A stretch of DNA of 45,056 nucleotides, taken from positions 1-45,056 of the forward strand of contig CBIFVZ010000024.1 of the NCBI GenBank assembly GCA_966185765.1. The letters run 5' to 3'. Both the position numbers and the translations under genes were made by a program. Shown here in pieces: positions 13,419 to 22,698 of this stretch (its first letter is position 1; each line of letters starts with the position of its first letter). The notes beneath the pieces are model-generated. The model was not told the DNA's origin. It did not search any database and was given only the letters and a program-made list of their open reading frames with translations. This DNA comes from CBIFVZ01 sp966185765. Its GTDB lineage: Bacteria; Pseudomonadota; Gammaproteobacteria; Enterobacterales; Enterobacteriaceae.

Positions 13419-15698
13419 TTACAGCACGCCGGTCTGTGCTTCTACCACCGCCAGCGCCACCATATTCACAATGCGACGCACGGAAGAAATGGAGGTCAGA
13501 ATGTGTACTGGTTTTGCCACGCCCATCAGCACCGGCCCTACCGTTACCCCTTCGGAGCTGGAAACACGCAACAGGTTATAGCTGATACGCGCCGCTTCCA
13601 TGTTCGGCATAATAAGAATATTGGCAGAACCCTTCAGGGGGCTGTCCGGCATACGGTCGTTGCGGATGCTCTCAACCAACGCCGCATCGCCATGCATTTC
13701 ACCGTCAACCATCAGATCCGGTGCTCGCTCGCGTACCATCGCCAGCGTCTCACGCATCTTCAGCGCCCCTGGCGCGTCCGATGAACCGTAGTTTGAGTGA
13801 GACAGCAGCGCTACCTTCGGCTCAATACCAAAGCGGCGTACGGTCTCGGCCGCCATTAGGGCGATTTCGGTCAACTGCTCCGGCGTTGGGTCGGCATTCA
13901 CGTATGTGTCGGCAATGAAGGTGTTGCCGCTTGGCAGCAGCAGCGCGTTCATGGCTCCGGCCGCTTTCACTCCATCCCGGTAGCCAAACAGCTTTTCCAC
14001 CACCGAGAAGTGCTCGTGATACTCTCCGATGGTGCCGCAAATCAGCGCGTCTGCTTCACCTCGGTGCACCATAATGGCACCAATCACAGTTGTGTTGCTC
14101 AGTACCGCACGCTGCGCCTGCTCCTGGGTCACGCCACGGCGCTTCATGATATCGTAGTACTCGTTCCAGTACTCTTTGTAGCGCGGATCGGATTCGTTGT
14201 TCACTATCTCAAAGTCGCGACCCGGTTGAATTTGCAGCCCCAGCTTCTGGATGCGCATTTCAATCACATTCGGGCGACCAATCAGAATCGGCTTTGCCAG
14301 ACCCAGCGTCACCAGTTCCTGAGTGGCATGAAGCACGCGGGTATCTTCCCCTTCTGCCAGCACCACGCGCCTGGGATCTTTGCGCGCCAGCGAGAAGATG
14401 GGCTTCATGAACAGGTTGGTTTTGTAGACAAACTCCTCCAGCTTTTCGCGGTAGGCGTTAAAGTCTTCAATCGGGCGCGTCGCCACGCCAGAGTCCATAG
14501 CGGCTTTCGCCACAGCTGGCGCAATTTTAACAATCAGACGAGGGTCAAACGGCTTGGGAATCAGGTATTCCGGTCCAAATGACAGCTCCTGGTCACCGTA
14601 GGCCGACGCCACCACTTCACTTTGCTCGGCAAGCGCCAGTTCGGCTATCGCATGCACGGCCGCGAGCTTCATCTCTTCATTAATTGCCGTCGCCCCCACG
14701 TCGAGCGCACCACGGAAGATAAACGGGAAGCACAGTACGTTGTTAACCTGGTTGGGGTAATCCGAACGGCCTGTACAAATAATGGCATCCGGGCGAACCG
14801 CTTTTGCCAGCGGCGGCAGGATTTCCGGCTCCGGGTTGGCAAGCGCCAGAATCAGCGGTGATGGCGCCATTTTCTCAACCATTTCCGGCTTCATGACGCC
14901 TGGACCTGAGCAGCCCAGGAAAATATCCGCGCCAGCAATAACCTCTTCGAGGCTGCGTCTGCCATCGTCGTCCACCGCGTAGGCGGCTTTGGTTTCAGCC
15001 ATGTTCTCTTCACGGCCTTTGTAGATAACGCCGCGTGAGTCACAGACTACAATGTTGTGCTTTTGCATGCCCAGTGCCACCAGCAAGTTCATACAGGCAA
15101 TTGCAGACGCACCTGCGCCGGACACCACAAGACGCACATCGGAAATGTTCTTTTTCACCACACGCAGACCGTTGAGTACCGCTGCGGTACAGATAATGGC
15201 CGTGCCGTGCTGGTCGTCATGGAACACCGGAATGTTCATACGTTCACGCAGCTTCTGCTCAATGTAGAAGCACTCCGGCGCCTTGATATCTTCAAGGTTG
15301 ATCCCCCCGAAGGTCGGCTCCAGCGCCGCCACAACATCAATGAGTTTATCCGGGTCAGTCTCATCCACTTCGATGTCAAATACGTCAATACCGGCGAACT
15401 TTTTAAACAGTACGCCCTTACCTTCCATCACTGGCTTACCGGCGAGCGCGCCAATATTGCCAAGCCCCAGCACCGCCGTGCCGTTGGACACCACCGCGAC
15501 CAGGTTACCACGCGCGGTGTATTTATGGGCAGCCAGCGGATCGGCGGCAATTTCCAGGCACGGTGCCGCTACGCCTGGAGAATAGGCCAGGGCAAGGTCG
15601 CGCTGGGTAGCCAGCGGCTTAGTCGGCGAAACCTGAATTTTGCCAGGGACAGGGAATTCGTGAAAATCGAGGGCGCTCTGTTTTAACTGCTCATCCAT
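13419..15698 (-). CDS. maeB: NADP-dependent malic enzyme MaeB
   Basis: MaeB decarboxylates malate to pyruvate and makes NADPH. The 759-residue protein has the two-part build of the family. The N-terminal malic enzyme (about 1-425) has the YSPGVAAPCLEI motif and the NAD(P)-fold VVSGAGASAIACMNLL near 195. The C-terminal phosphotransacetylase-like domain (about 430-759) is regulatory and inactive as an enzyme in E. coli. Length and order match E. coli. It is divergent from talA across a 267-base region. Confidence 0.97.
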   Translation of the reverse strand: MDEQLKQSALDFHEFPVPGKIQVSPTKPLATQRDLALAYSPGVAAPCLEIAADPLAAHKYTARGNLVAVVSNGTAVLGLGNIGALAGKPVMEGKGVLFKKFAGIDVFDIEVDETDPDKLIDVVAALEPTFGGINLEDIKAPECFYIEQKLRERMNIPVFHDDQHGTAIICTAAVLNGLRVVKKNISDVRLVVSGAGASAIACMNLLVALGMQKHNIVVCDSRGVIYKGREENMAETKAAYAVDDDGRRSLEEVIAGADIFLGCSGPGVMKPEMVEKMAPSPLILALANPEPEILPPLAKAVRPDAIICTGRSDYPNQVNNVLCFPFIFRGALDVGATAINEEMKLAAVHAIAELALAEQSEVVASAYGDQELSFGPEYLIPKPFDPRLIVKIAPAVAKAAMDSGVATRPIEDFNAYREKLEEFVYKTNLFMKPIFSLARKDPRRVVLAEGEDTRVLHATQELVTLGLAKPILIGRPNVIEMRIQKLGLQIQPGRDFEIVNNESDPRYKEYWNEYYDIMKRRGVTQEQAQRAVLSNTTVIGAIMVHRGEADALICGTIGEYHEHFSVVEKLFGYRDGVKAAGAMNALLLPSGNTFIADTYVNADPTPEQLTEIALMAAETVRRFGIEPKVALLSHSNYGSSDAPGALKMRETLAMVRERAPDLMVDGEMHGDAALVESIRNDRMPDSPLKGSANILIMPNMEAARISYNLLRVSSSEGVTVGPVLMGVAKPVHILTSISSVRRIVNMVALAVVEAQTGVL

Positions 15699-15876
15699 CG
15701 TGTTGTACCTGTGTTTTTGTTCTGAACATGTGCAGGGTTAGGACCGTTAAGTATCTCCTCTCCCCGGTTTGTAAACTTTGAACAGCGCCATACTCTCACC
15801 ATTGCGCGCCGGAAAGTGTTAGAAATTTTTAGACAACATGTTACAGAACCACAACTGCAATGCGACACCCGTCTGC

Positions 15877-15882
15877 TATGCT
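15877..15882 (+). promoter_or_regulatory. Candidate talA promoter, sigma S-like
   Basis: TGCTATGCTTTTTT contains an extended -10 (TATGCT at 15877-15882, preceded by TGC) with only a poor -35 (ACTGCA, 17 bases upstream). That pattern suits sigma S, which drives talA-tktB in E. coli. The remaining maeB-talA space (15699-15965) must also hold the leftward maeB promoter, which I could not place. Confidence 0.45.
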
Positions 15883-15965
15883 TTTTTGTTATGCATCTCA
15901 AACTTTTCCGCCAAAGGGTGCGGCGGAAGTCAGCATAAATCACTGATAATCATGGAGTCGCATAC

Positions 15966-16916
15966 ATGAACCAACTTGAAGCCATAAAACAGTTCACCAC
16001 GGTTGTTGCCGACAGCGGTGACATTGAATCCATTCGCCACTACCAGCCTGAAGACGCCACTACCAATCCCTCATTGCTACTTAAAGCCGCAGGGCTTAAA
16101 AACTATGACCGGCTCATCGAAGATGCGCTGGAGTATGCGCGTAAAGCCAGCGACAAGCGTGAAGAGCAGGTCATCAGTGCCTGCGATAAACTGGCGGTGA
16201 ATTTCGGGGCTGAGATCCTCAAAAGCATTCCGGGGCGTGTCTCCACCGAAGTTGATGCCCGTCTGTCTTACGATACAGAAAAAAGCATTGCCAAAGCGCG
16301 CCATCTGGTTGCGCTGTACCAGGAACAAGGCATTGATACATCACGCATCCTGATTAAGCTCGCCTCCACGTGGGAAGGTATTCGCGCCGCACATGAGCTG
16401 GAAAAAGAGGGCATTCACTGCAACCTGACGCTGCTTTTCTCTTTTGCCCAGGCTCGCGCCTGCGCTGAAGCGGGCGTGTTTCTGATTTCTCCGTTCGTGG
16501 GCCGTATTTATGACTGGTACAACAGCCGCCAGCCAATGGACCCCTATGTAGTAGAAGAAGATCCGGGTGTGAAATCCGTGCGTAACATTTACGACTATTA
16601 CAAACAGCACAATTACGACACCATCGTCATGGGCGCGAGCTTTCGCCGCACCGAACAGATTCTGGCGCTGGCTGGCTGTGACCGCCTGACTATCTCCCCC
16701 AATCTGCTTGAAGAACTGCAAAAAAGCGATGAACCGATCGTTCGCAAGCTCATTCCCACGCCCCATAAATACAACCGCCCGGCGCCCATGAGCGAAGCTG
16801 AGTTCCGCTGGGAGCACAATCTGGACCCAATGGCCGTTGAGAAACTGAGCGACGGTATTCGTCTGTTCGCCGTCGATCAGCGCAAGCTCGAAGACCTGCT
16901 CTCCGCCCGCCTTTAA
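15966..16916 (+). CDS. talA: Transaldolase A
   Basis: TalA moves a dihydroxyacetone unit between sedoheptulose 7-phosphate and glyceraldehyde 3-phosphate in the non-oxidative pentose phosphate pathway. The Schiff-base lysine is in ILIKLASTWEG (Lys131), and the family start motif TTNPSLLLKA is at about residues 32-41. The 316 residues equal E. coli TalA. tktB starts 18 bases after the stop with its own GGAG site, so the two are an operon as in E. coli, where it serves stationary phase. Confidence 0.97.
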   Translation: MNQLEAIKQFTTVVADSGDIESIRHYQPEDATTNPSLLLKAAGLKNYDRLIEDALEYARKASDKREEQVISACDKLAVNFGAEILKSIPGRVSTEVDARLSYDTEKSIAKARHLVALYQEQGIDTSRILIKLASTWEGIRAAHELEKEGIHCNLTLLFSFAQARACAEAGVFLISPFVGRIYDWYNSRQPMDPYVVEEDPGVKSVRNIYDYYKQHNYDTIVMGASFRRTEQILALAGCDRLTISPNLLEELQKSDEPIVRKLIPTPHKYNRPAPMSEAEFRWEHNLDPMAVEKLSDGIRLFAVDQRKLEDLLSARL

Positions 16917-16934
16917 CCCGACACGGAGTACACT

Positions 16935-18929
16935 ATGACTCGTCAGGCTCTTGCCAATGCGATTCGCGCCCTGAGCATGGACGCGGTTCAGAAAGCCAAC
17001 TCGGGGCACCCTGGTGCGCCGATGGGAATGGCAGATATCGCTGAAGTGCTGTGGAATGACTTCCTTAAACACAACCCGAATAACCCCACCTGGTACGATC
17101 GCGACCGGTTTATTCTCTCCAACGGCCATGCCTCAATGCTGCTTTACAGCCTGTTGCATCTTACCGGCTACGATCTCTCGCTGGAGGAGTTGAAAAACTT
17201 TCGCCAGCTACATTCAAAAACGCCGGGCCACCCGGAAATTGGCTATACGCCAGGTGTTGAAACCACGACCGGCCCGCTTGGCCAGGGGCTTGCCAACGCG
17301 GTGGGGCTGGCGATTGCCGAACGCACGCTGGGCGCGCAGTTCAACCAGCCTGGTCACGACATTGTGGACCATTACACTTATGTGTTTATGGGCGATGGCT
17401 GCCTGATGGAAGGCATCTCACACGAGGCCTGCTCGCTTGCGGGTACGCTTGGACTTGGCAAGCTTATCGGTTTTTATGACCACAACGGTATATCTATTGA
17501 TGGCGAAACTGAAGGCTGGTTCACTGACGATACCGCAAAACGCTTTGAAGCCTATCACTGGCACGTCGTGCACGAAATTGACGGCCACGATCCGGCCGCC
17601 ATTAAACGCGCGATAGAAGAAGCCCAAAGCGTGAAGGATAAGCCGTCGCTTATCATCTGCCGCACGGTTATCGGCTTTGGCTCGCCGAATAAAGCCGGTA
17701 AAGAGGAAGCCCACGGCTCGCCGCTCGGCGAAGAAGAAGTGGCGCTGGCGCGCAAACAGCTCGGCTGGAATGAGCCGCCGTTTGTTATCCCGAAAGACAT
17801 TTACAAGGCCTGGGATGCACGTGAAACAGGTGAGAAGGCCGAATCAGACTGGAACGGCAAATTCGCCGCTTATCAGCAGGCCTACCCGGAGCTGGCAGCA
17901 GAGTTTACGCGCCGAATGCGCGGCGAGCTTCCGCCTTCCTGGGACGAAACGACCACACAGCTGGTAAAAAAACTGCAGGAAAATCCGGCTAAAATCGCCA
18001 CCCGTAAAGCCTCCCAGAATGTACTTAATGTGATCGGCCCGGTACTGCCGGAGCTGCTTGGCGGTTCGGCTGACCTCGCGCCCAGTAATCTGACGCTCTG
18101 GTCAGGCTCCACCTCGCTCAAAGAAAATATTGCCGGAAATTACATTCATTACGGCGTACGCGAGTTTGGCATGACGGCCATTGCAAACGGCATTGCCCAC
18201 CACGGTGGCTTTGTGCCTTACACTGCGACCTTCCTGATGTTTGTGGAATATGCGCGTAATGCGGCTCGCATGGCAGCACTGATGAAAGCACGGCAAATCA
18301 TGGTCTATACCCACGACTCGATTGGTCTTGGCGAAGATGGTCCTACGCACCAGGCGGTCGAGCAACTCGCCAGCCTGCGCCTGACGCCAAACTTCAGCAC
18401 CTGGCGACCGTGCGACCAGGTAGAAGCGGCGGTAGCCTGGAAAGCGGCCGTTGAGCGCCATCACGGCCCGACGGCCCTCATTCTCTCACGCCAGAACCTG
18501 GCACAAATGGACAGAACTCCGCAGCAACTTGCTGATATCGCCCGCGGTGGCTACGTGCTGAAAGCCTGTGAGGGAAAACCGGATGTGATTCTGATTGCTA
18601 CCGGCTCTGAGATAGAGATCACCGTGCTGGCAGCAGATAAACTCACGCAAGACGGGCTGAAGGTGCAGGTGGTCTCACTGCCCTCCACTGACGTGTTCGA
18701 TGCCCAGGACGAGGCCTGGCGGGAAGCCGTTCTGCCCTCAGACGTCAGCGCCCGCGTGGCGGTTGAAGCCGGTATTGCGGACTACTGGTATAAGTACGTG
18801 GGACTGAAAGGTGCCGTGGTCGGCATGACGGGATTTGGTGAATCGGCTCCTGCCGAAAAGCTGTTCCCTTACTTTGGTTTTACGGTTGAAAACGTGGTGA
18901 AAAAAGCGCGCCAGGTTTCAGGGCGCTGA
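16935..18929 (+). CDS. tktB: Transketolase B
   Basis: This thiamine diphosphate enzyme transfers two-carbon ketol units in the pentose phosphate pathway. The 664 residues (E. coli TktB 667) include the ThDP/Mg motif GDGCLMEGISHE at about residues 154-165, SGHPGAPMG near 25 and the central GVREFGMTAIANGIAHHGG. Position after talA marks it as TktB rather than TktA, which lies elsewhere in E. coli. The last 12 bases overlap the end of the convergent ypfG, leaving no room for a terminator between them. Confidence 0.96.
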   Translation: MTRQALANAIRALSMDAVQKANSGHPGAPMGMADIAEVLWNDFLKHNPNNPTWYDRDRFILSNGHASMLLYSLLHLTGYDLSLEELKNFRQLHSKTPGHPEIGYTPGVETTTGPLGQGLANAVGLAIAERTLGAQFNQPGHDIVDHYTYVFMGDGCLMEGISHEACSLAGTLGLGKLIGFYDHNGISIDGETEGWFTDDTAKRFEAYHWHVVHEIDGHDPAAIKRAIEEAQSVKDKPSLIICRTVIGFGSPNKAGKEEAHGSPLGEEEVALARKQLGWNEPPFVIPKDIYKAWDARETGEKAESDWNGKFAAYQQAYPELAAEFTRRMRGELPPSWDETTTQLVKKLQENPAKIATRKASQNVLNVIGPVLPELLGGSADLAPSNLTLWSGSTSLKENIAGNYIHYGVREFGMTAIANGIAHHGGFVPYTATFLMFVEYARNAARMAALMKARQIMVYTHDSIGLGEDGPTHQAVEQLASLRLTPNFSTWRPCDQVEAAVAWKAAVERHHGPTALILSRQNLAQMDRTPQQLADIARGGYVLKACEGKPDVILIATGSEIEITVLAADKLTQDGLKVQVVSLPSTDVFDAQDEAWREAVLPSDVSARVAVEAGIADYWYKYVGLKGAVVGMTGFGESAPAEKLFPYFGFTVENVVKKARQVSGR

Positions 18930-19979
18930 GTGCGCGCTCGCCTGACGCGTCACCCAGAGCACGGGCCAGGCATCCGGCCCGTGCCAGCCGTCGCAGGCAG
19001 GCTCGGCGGCGTAACGCGCCAGACGAAAATGCTGGCCGTCAAAGCGCCAGCGTGTCGCTACACCGCAGTCGCCAATGCCTCTGCTTTTTTCAAGCGTGCG
19101 TAACTCCCCGGTTTTCTCATCAAACTGGCCGTTCATCAGCTCAAGACGTCGGTTTTGCCCCTGAGGCTGAAACGGCAGCATCAACTGTACCGGTATTGCG
19201 CGTGTGGGATCGCGTCTGGGCACACGCCAGGCGAGATCAACCACATTCCATGCCCCGGCCTCACAACTCACCAGCACCAGCGCACTGGTTTCACTCAGCG
19301 CCCAGGCTCTGACCTCCTGACGAACCGGATCGATAGAACAGCGGCTGGCGTTCATCCGCCACGCGGCGTAATCCACTAGCGCGGCTCGCTCCTCTTTGCT
19401 GAGCGGCGTCACCGGCTCAGGCACTGGCAGCGTCTGTAACGCCGGGACCAGCGGTACAGACGCTGCCAGCCCTTTTTCCAGCCACGCGCTTTCATTACCC
19501 ACACGCTGCTGCCTGTCGTCAATATATAACAGTGCAGCCTTCAGGCCGATGAGTGAAAGATTGCCGGGTCCATCGTGTAGCGTAATGGTTTCCCCTTCCT
19601 GAATGTCACGCAAGAAAGCCGCTATCGTACTGCTGTCGTCAGTAAATAACGTGTGCTCGCCGCTGTGCCAGCGGCCAGTGAGTACAAGCGGCACATTATC
19701 AAGCAGCAAACGCGGCGCAATTGGCGGTTGCCCGACAAAAGCCTGCGTCAGTGCGCCAAGCTCAATACGCAGTGCGGCGTTAATACCCGCCCCAGCGCTA
19801 CGTGCAATGGACATCACCAGTCCCTGGTGCAAGCCGGTATTGCGTGCCTGGCAAAAATTCTGGTTATTGCAGGTCACCTGCCAGTCAGAAAAGCTGCGCT
19901 GTACTGGCTCAGCCAGTACGCTTGCTGAAAAGCACAGGCAACACAGCAGCAGAGTTTTCAACGGTCCAAACATAGGCAA
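18918..19979 (-). CDS. ypfG: YpfG-like DUF1176 periplasmic protein
   Basis: The 353-residue product has a signal peptide (FGPLKTLLLCCLCFSASVLA, then EPVQRSFSDW) and the DUF1176 fold. Pairs of cysteines (VTCNNQNFCQ, CSIDPVR, VSCEAGAW, IGDCG and PACDGW) suggest disulfides in the periplasm. The family has no proven function. Two start codons are possible (residues 1 and 3). It lies downstream of nudK on the same strand, with a 130-base gap, and converges on tktB with a 12-base coding overlap. Confidence 0.93.
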   Translation of the reverse strand: MPMFGPLKTLLLCCLCFSASVLAEPVQRSFSDWQVTCNNQNFCQARNTGLHQGLVMSIARSAGAGINAALRIELGALTQAFVGQPPIAPRLLLDNVPLVLTGRWHSGEHTLFTDDSSTIAAFLRDIQEGETITLHDGPGNLSLIGLKAALLYIDDRQQRVGNESAWLEKGLAASVPLVPALQTLPVPEPVTPLSKEERAALVDYAAWRMNASRCSIDPVRQEVRAWALSETSALVLVSCEAGAWNVVDLAWRVPRRDPTRAIPVQLMLPFQPQGQNRRLELMNGQFDEKTGELRTLEKSRGIGDCGVATRWRFDGQHFRLARYAAEPACDGWHGPDAWPVLWVTRQASAHSAP

Positions 19980-20109
19980 GGCGTTCCAGCGATCCTCTCA
20001 GTGGTCGAATTATGTCCATATCTTCGACTGCCCCGCCGTCGCACTCAATCAGATTTATCAGATTGCTCAGCCTCCCTCAGACCGCTCCGTGCCTGCTGAG
20101 AAGAGGGGT

Positions 20110-20682
20110 TTACATCACGCCGCGTAGCTGGAGTTGCTGGAGCAAAATCACCGTTTTGCCATCGCGAATTTCACCGCGCTTTACCATCTCCAGCGCCTGA
20201 GCAAAAGGCAGCTCCAGCACGTCGATATCTTCGTCTTCCACACCACCGCCCTGCCCGGTATGGTGCGCGTCGCTGTATTGCGCCATAAAAAAGTGCACCA
20301 CCTCGGTGACGCCCCCTGGAGACATATACAGCTCAAACACCTTTTCCACCTCACCCACCTGGTAGCCGGTTTCTTCAGCCGCTTCCTTACGTGCACAAAC
20401 CTCTGGCGCATCGTCATCAAGCAGCCCGGCACAGCATTCAATCAACATGCCGTCAACGTTGCCATTCACCCAGGTCGCAACGCGAAACTGGCGCGTCAGC
20501 ACCACGGTTTTCTTGTCGGTGTTGTACAGCAGAATGGTCGCACCGTTGCCACGGTCATACACCTCGCGACGGTGACGCATCACCTCGCCGCTGCGGTGGG
20601 TTAAATCGTAGGTAATATTGCGCAGGACAAAATAGTTATCAGAAAGGATTTTGTCTTTGATGACATGAATACGTGGTGACAT
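20110..20682 (-). CDS. nudK: Nudix hydrolase NudK (GDP-mannose pyrophosphatase)
   Basis: This cytoplasmic Nudix enzyme splits GDP-mannose in E. coli. I chose the ATG at 20682 (190 residues, MSPRIHVIKDKILSDNYF), with GGGAGC 6 bases upstream; the longer frame to 20778 adds an unconserved head. The Nudix box lies in GLLDDDAPEVCARKEAAEETGY. The catalytic core Glu residues (KEAAEE) are kept, but the first box glutamate, present in E. coli NudK as I recall it, is Ala here. The DUF-type end block VLELPFAQALEMVKRGEIRDGKT matches the NudK group. Confidence 0.94.
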   Translation of the reverse strand: MSPRIHVIKDKILSDNYFVLRNITYDLTHRSGEVMRHRREVYDRGNGATILLYNTDKKTVVLTRQFRVATWVNGNVDGMLIECCAGLLDDDAPEVCARKEAAEETGYQVGEVEKVFELYMSPGGVTEVVHFFMAQYSDAHHTGQGGGVEDEDIDVLELPFAQALEMVKRGEIRDGKTVILLQQLQLRGVM

Positions 20683-20747
20683 AGCAGCTCCCTGGAAACA
20701 AGCAGAGTGCCATAGTACGTCGTCAGGGAAAGATTGTCGCGACACGT

Positions 20748-20777
20748 AAAAATGCCGCCCGGTGAACACGGGCGGCA
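20748..20777 (-). terminator. Terminator of the nap operon
   Basis: On the minus strand TGCCGCCCG, a 7-base loop and CGGGCGGCA are followed by TTTTT (A's at 20748-20752). It starts 10 bases after the napC stop and closes the operon; no ccm gene follows. Confidence 0.93.
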
Positions 20778-20786
20778 AAAGGAGTA

Positions 20787-21395
20787 TCAGAAGCCTGGCT
20801 GAACCTCACGCATATCCGGCAGCTTATGGGCTATGCCCTTGTGGCAATCAATACACGTCTGGCCGTCTTTGATGGCCTGTTCGTGCATCTTGCCCGCCAC
20901 GGTTTTCTGTGCGGTAAAATCCATGTAATCAAAGTTGTGGCAGTTGCGGCATTCCTGAGAGTTATTCTCTTTCATCCTGCGCCACTCGTTTTGCGCCATG
21001 CTCAGGCGGTGCTCTTCAAACTTCTGCGGCGTATCGATAATGCCAAAGATTTTGCCGTACAACTCTTTGCTGGCCTTAATCTTACGTACCATCTTCGGCA
21101 CAAACTCGTGCGGTACGTGGCAATCCGGGCAGGTGGCGCGTACACCGCTGCGGTTATTGTAGTGCACCGTTTCCATGTACTCTTCATACACGGTTGCACG
21201 CATTTCGTGGCAGCTGATGCAGAACTGTTCGGTGTTGGCCGCTTCCATGCCGGTGTTAAAACCGCCCCAGAAGACAACCCCGGCACCAAAACCGAGCAGC
21301 AGCAGAGTGCCGAGCGCCAGACGGCTCGGGCGCCACCACCACTGCCAGAGACGGCGAATCAGGCCTGGCTTTTTGTTTTCCATCATTTGCCTCAC
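20787..21395 (-). CDS. napC: Membrane tetraheme cytochrome c NapC
   Basis: NapC takes electrons from quinol and passes them to the NapAB reductase in the periplasm. The 202-residue protein has one N-terminal membrane anchor (about residues 23-46) and four heme motifs: CISCH, CPDCH, CRNCH and CIDCH. It belongs to the NapC/NirT family and is nearly identical to E. coli NapC after the first 10 residues. Its start overlaps the napB stop (ATGA); internal ATGs at codons 4 and 5 are alternatives. It is the last gene of the operon. Confidence 0.97.
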   Translation of the reverse strand: MRQMMENKKPGLIRRLWQWWWRPSRLALGTLLLLGFGAGVVFWGGFNTGMEAANTEQFCISCHEMRATVYEEYMETVHYNNRSGVRATCPDCHVPHEFVPKMVRKIKASKELYGKIFGIIDTPQKFEEHRLSMAQNEWRRMKENNSQECRNCHNFDYMDFTAQKTVAGKMHEQAIKDGQTCIDCHKGIAHKLPDMREVQPGF

Positions 21396-21838
21396 TTACC
21401 AAAGCCTTTGGACGGCTCGAAGGTGTTATCAACGATCGGTGCCGCGTCAGCCTGCGGCACGTGGCATTGCAGGCAGAAGTAGCGACGCGGCGCCACGCCT
21501 GAGAGCACCTTGCCGTCGCTGTCCATAAAGTGGGTCGGGCTGATACGCGGTGCGCCGGTAGCGCGATAGTGTTCCACACCGTGGCACGCCAGGCAGCGGT
21601 TAGTATTGGTCGTAACCTGATAACCATCAATGCTGTGCGGGATCATCGGCGGCTGGTTTACGTAGTTGAGGGCCATGCGGTCCTGCTCTTTCGGTATACG
21701 CATGTTCTCCTGCACGCCGGACACTTCCGGTGACTGGCTCAGATCCACCGCGTCCACCGCCAGCGCAGCGCCGCTCATCATTAACATCAACGCCGCCATG
21801 CAGCTAAAAAAAGGTTTTTTACGGACAGGGCTTTTCAT
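21392..21838 (-). CDS. napB: Periplasmic diheme cytochrome c NapB
   Basis: NapB is the small subunit of the nitrate reductase and feeds electrons to NapA. I chose the ATG at 21838 (148 residues, MKSPVRKK), which overlaps the napH stop by 4 bases and has GGGAGC upstream; a longer frame reaches 21859. The signal peptide ends around ALA before VDAVDLSQSPEVSG. Heme motifs CLACH and CLQCH are present, along with family blocks MALNYVNQPPMIPHSI and GAPRISPTHFMDSDGK. Confidence 0.96.
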   Translation of the reverse strand: MKSPVRKKPFFSCMAALMLMMSGAALAVDAVDLSQSPEVSGVQENMRIPKEQDRMALNYVNQPPMIPHSIDGYQVTTNTNRCLACHGVEHYRATGAPRISPTHFMDSDGKVLSGVAPRRYFCLQCHVPQADAAPIVDNTFEPSKGFGK

Positions 21839-22698
21839 GATTTTGCTCCCGAACTCCATCGTGTCGTTATTTTGAGAACCTCTTCAGCGCAAACATCCAC
21901 GCAGCGACCGCAGGCCATGCAGTCACGGTCAGTTACCTGCGCCTGGCTCTCTTTATCCAGCACCGGTGCACGCAAAATGTGCGGCTCCGGGCAAACGTGA
22001 AAACAATCCATACAGCGGGTGCAGTTATCGCGCCCCGCAGCACTCACTTGCAGCGCGCCTTTCGCGCCAGTCAGGCCATAAAACGCGCCCAGAGGACACA
22101 GGTGCCCGCACCAGCCGTGCTCAACTACCAGTAAATCAAAGACAAACAGCGCAACCAGCAACCACAGTCCCGCACCAAAGCCAAAGATAAGGCTACGGCC
22201 CATCAGCGACACCGGGTTCAGCCACTCCCACACCATGCCACCGAAAATGGCGCTACCGATAAGCACCAACGCCAGCAGTATGTAGCGCAACCCACGCGGC
22301 AACGTTGCGGAACGAGTGATGCCCAAACGGCGGCGCAGCCAGGCTGCGAGGTCGGTCAGCGGATTTACCGGGCAAACCCAGCCGCAGAAGGTGCGCTTGC
22401 CGAGCAGCGCATAGCTCACGACAACCACCGCCGCCCCGATTAACGCCAGCGCGCCCGGCAAATGCCCGCTCGCCAGGCTTTGCAGAATCATCAGCGGGTC
22501 ACTGAGCGGCACGGTATCAAGCAGCATGCTGCTGCTGTAGTTACCACGCAAAATCCACACGCCGAGTAACGGACCGCTCAGAAACAGCGCCAGTACCGCA
22601 AGCTGCGTGATGCGCCTGAGCACCAGCCAGCGGTGACTGCGCCACCAGCCTTTCTTCGTCCACGCGTCACGCCCGACATCCTGCTTAAGATTTGCCAT
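21835..22698 (-). CDS. napH: Ferredoxin-type quinol dehydrogenase membrane subunit NapH
   Basis: NapH works with NapG as an alternative quinol-oxidising branch to NapC. I chose the ATG at 22698 (287 residues, MANLKQDVGRDAW), as in E. coli, with GGAG upstream and a 14-base overlap with napG. There are four membrane helices, two CxxxCP motifs (CGWVCP, CGHLCP), and two C-terminal [4Fe-4S] motifs (CTRCMDCFHVCP and CMACGRCVDVCA). The C-terminus TTRWSSGAKS is conserved. Confidence 0.96.
   Translation of the reverse strand: MANLKQDVGRDAWTKKGWWRSHRWLVLRRITQLAVLALFLSGPLLGVWILRGNYSSSMLLDTVPLSDPLMILQSLASGHLPGALALIGAAVVVVSYALLGKRTFCGWVCPVNPLTDLAAWLRRRLGITRSATLPRGLRYILLALVLIGSAIFGGMVWEWLNPVSLMGRSLIFGFGAGLWLLVALFVFDLLVVEHGWCGHLCPLGAFYGLTGAKGALQVSAAGRDNCTRCMDCFHVCPEPHILRAPVLDKESQAQVTDRDCMACGRCVDVCAEEVLKITTRWSSGAKS

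Noticed and set aside
16341..17129. 262-residue frame antisense to talA and tktB
   Set aside because: It spans two well-conserved genes on the opposite strand and shows no domain; a GC-rich antisense shadow.
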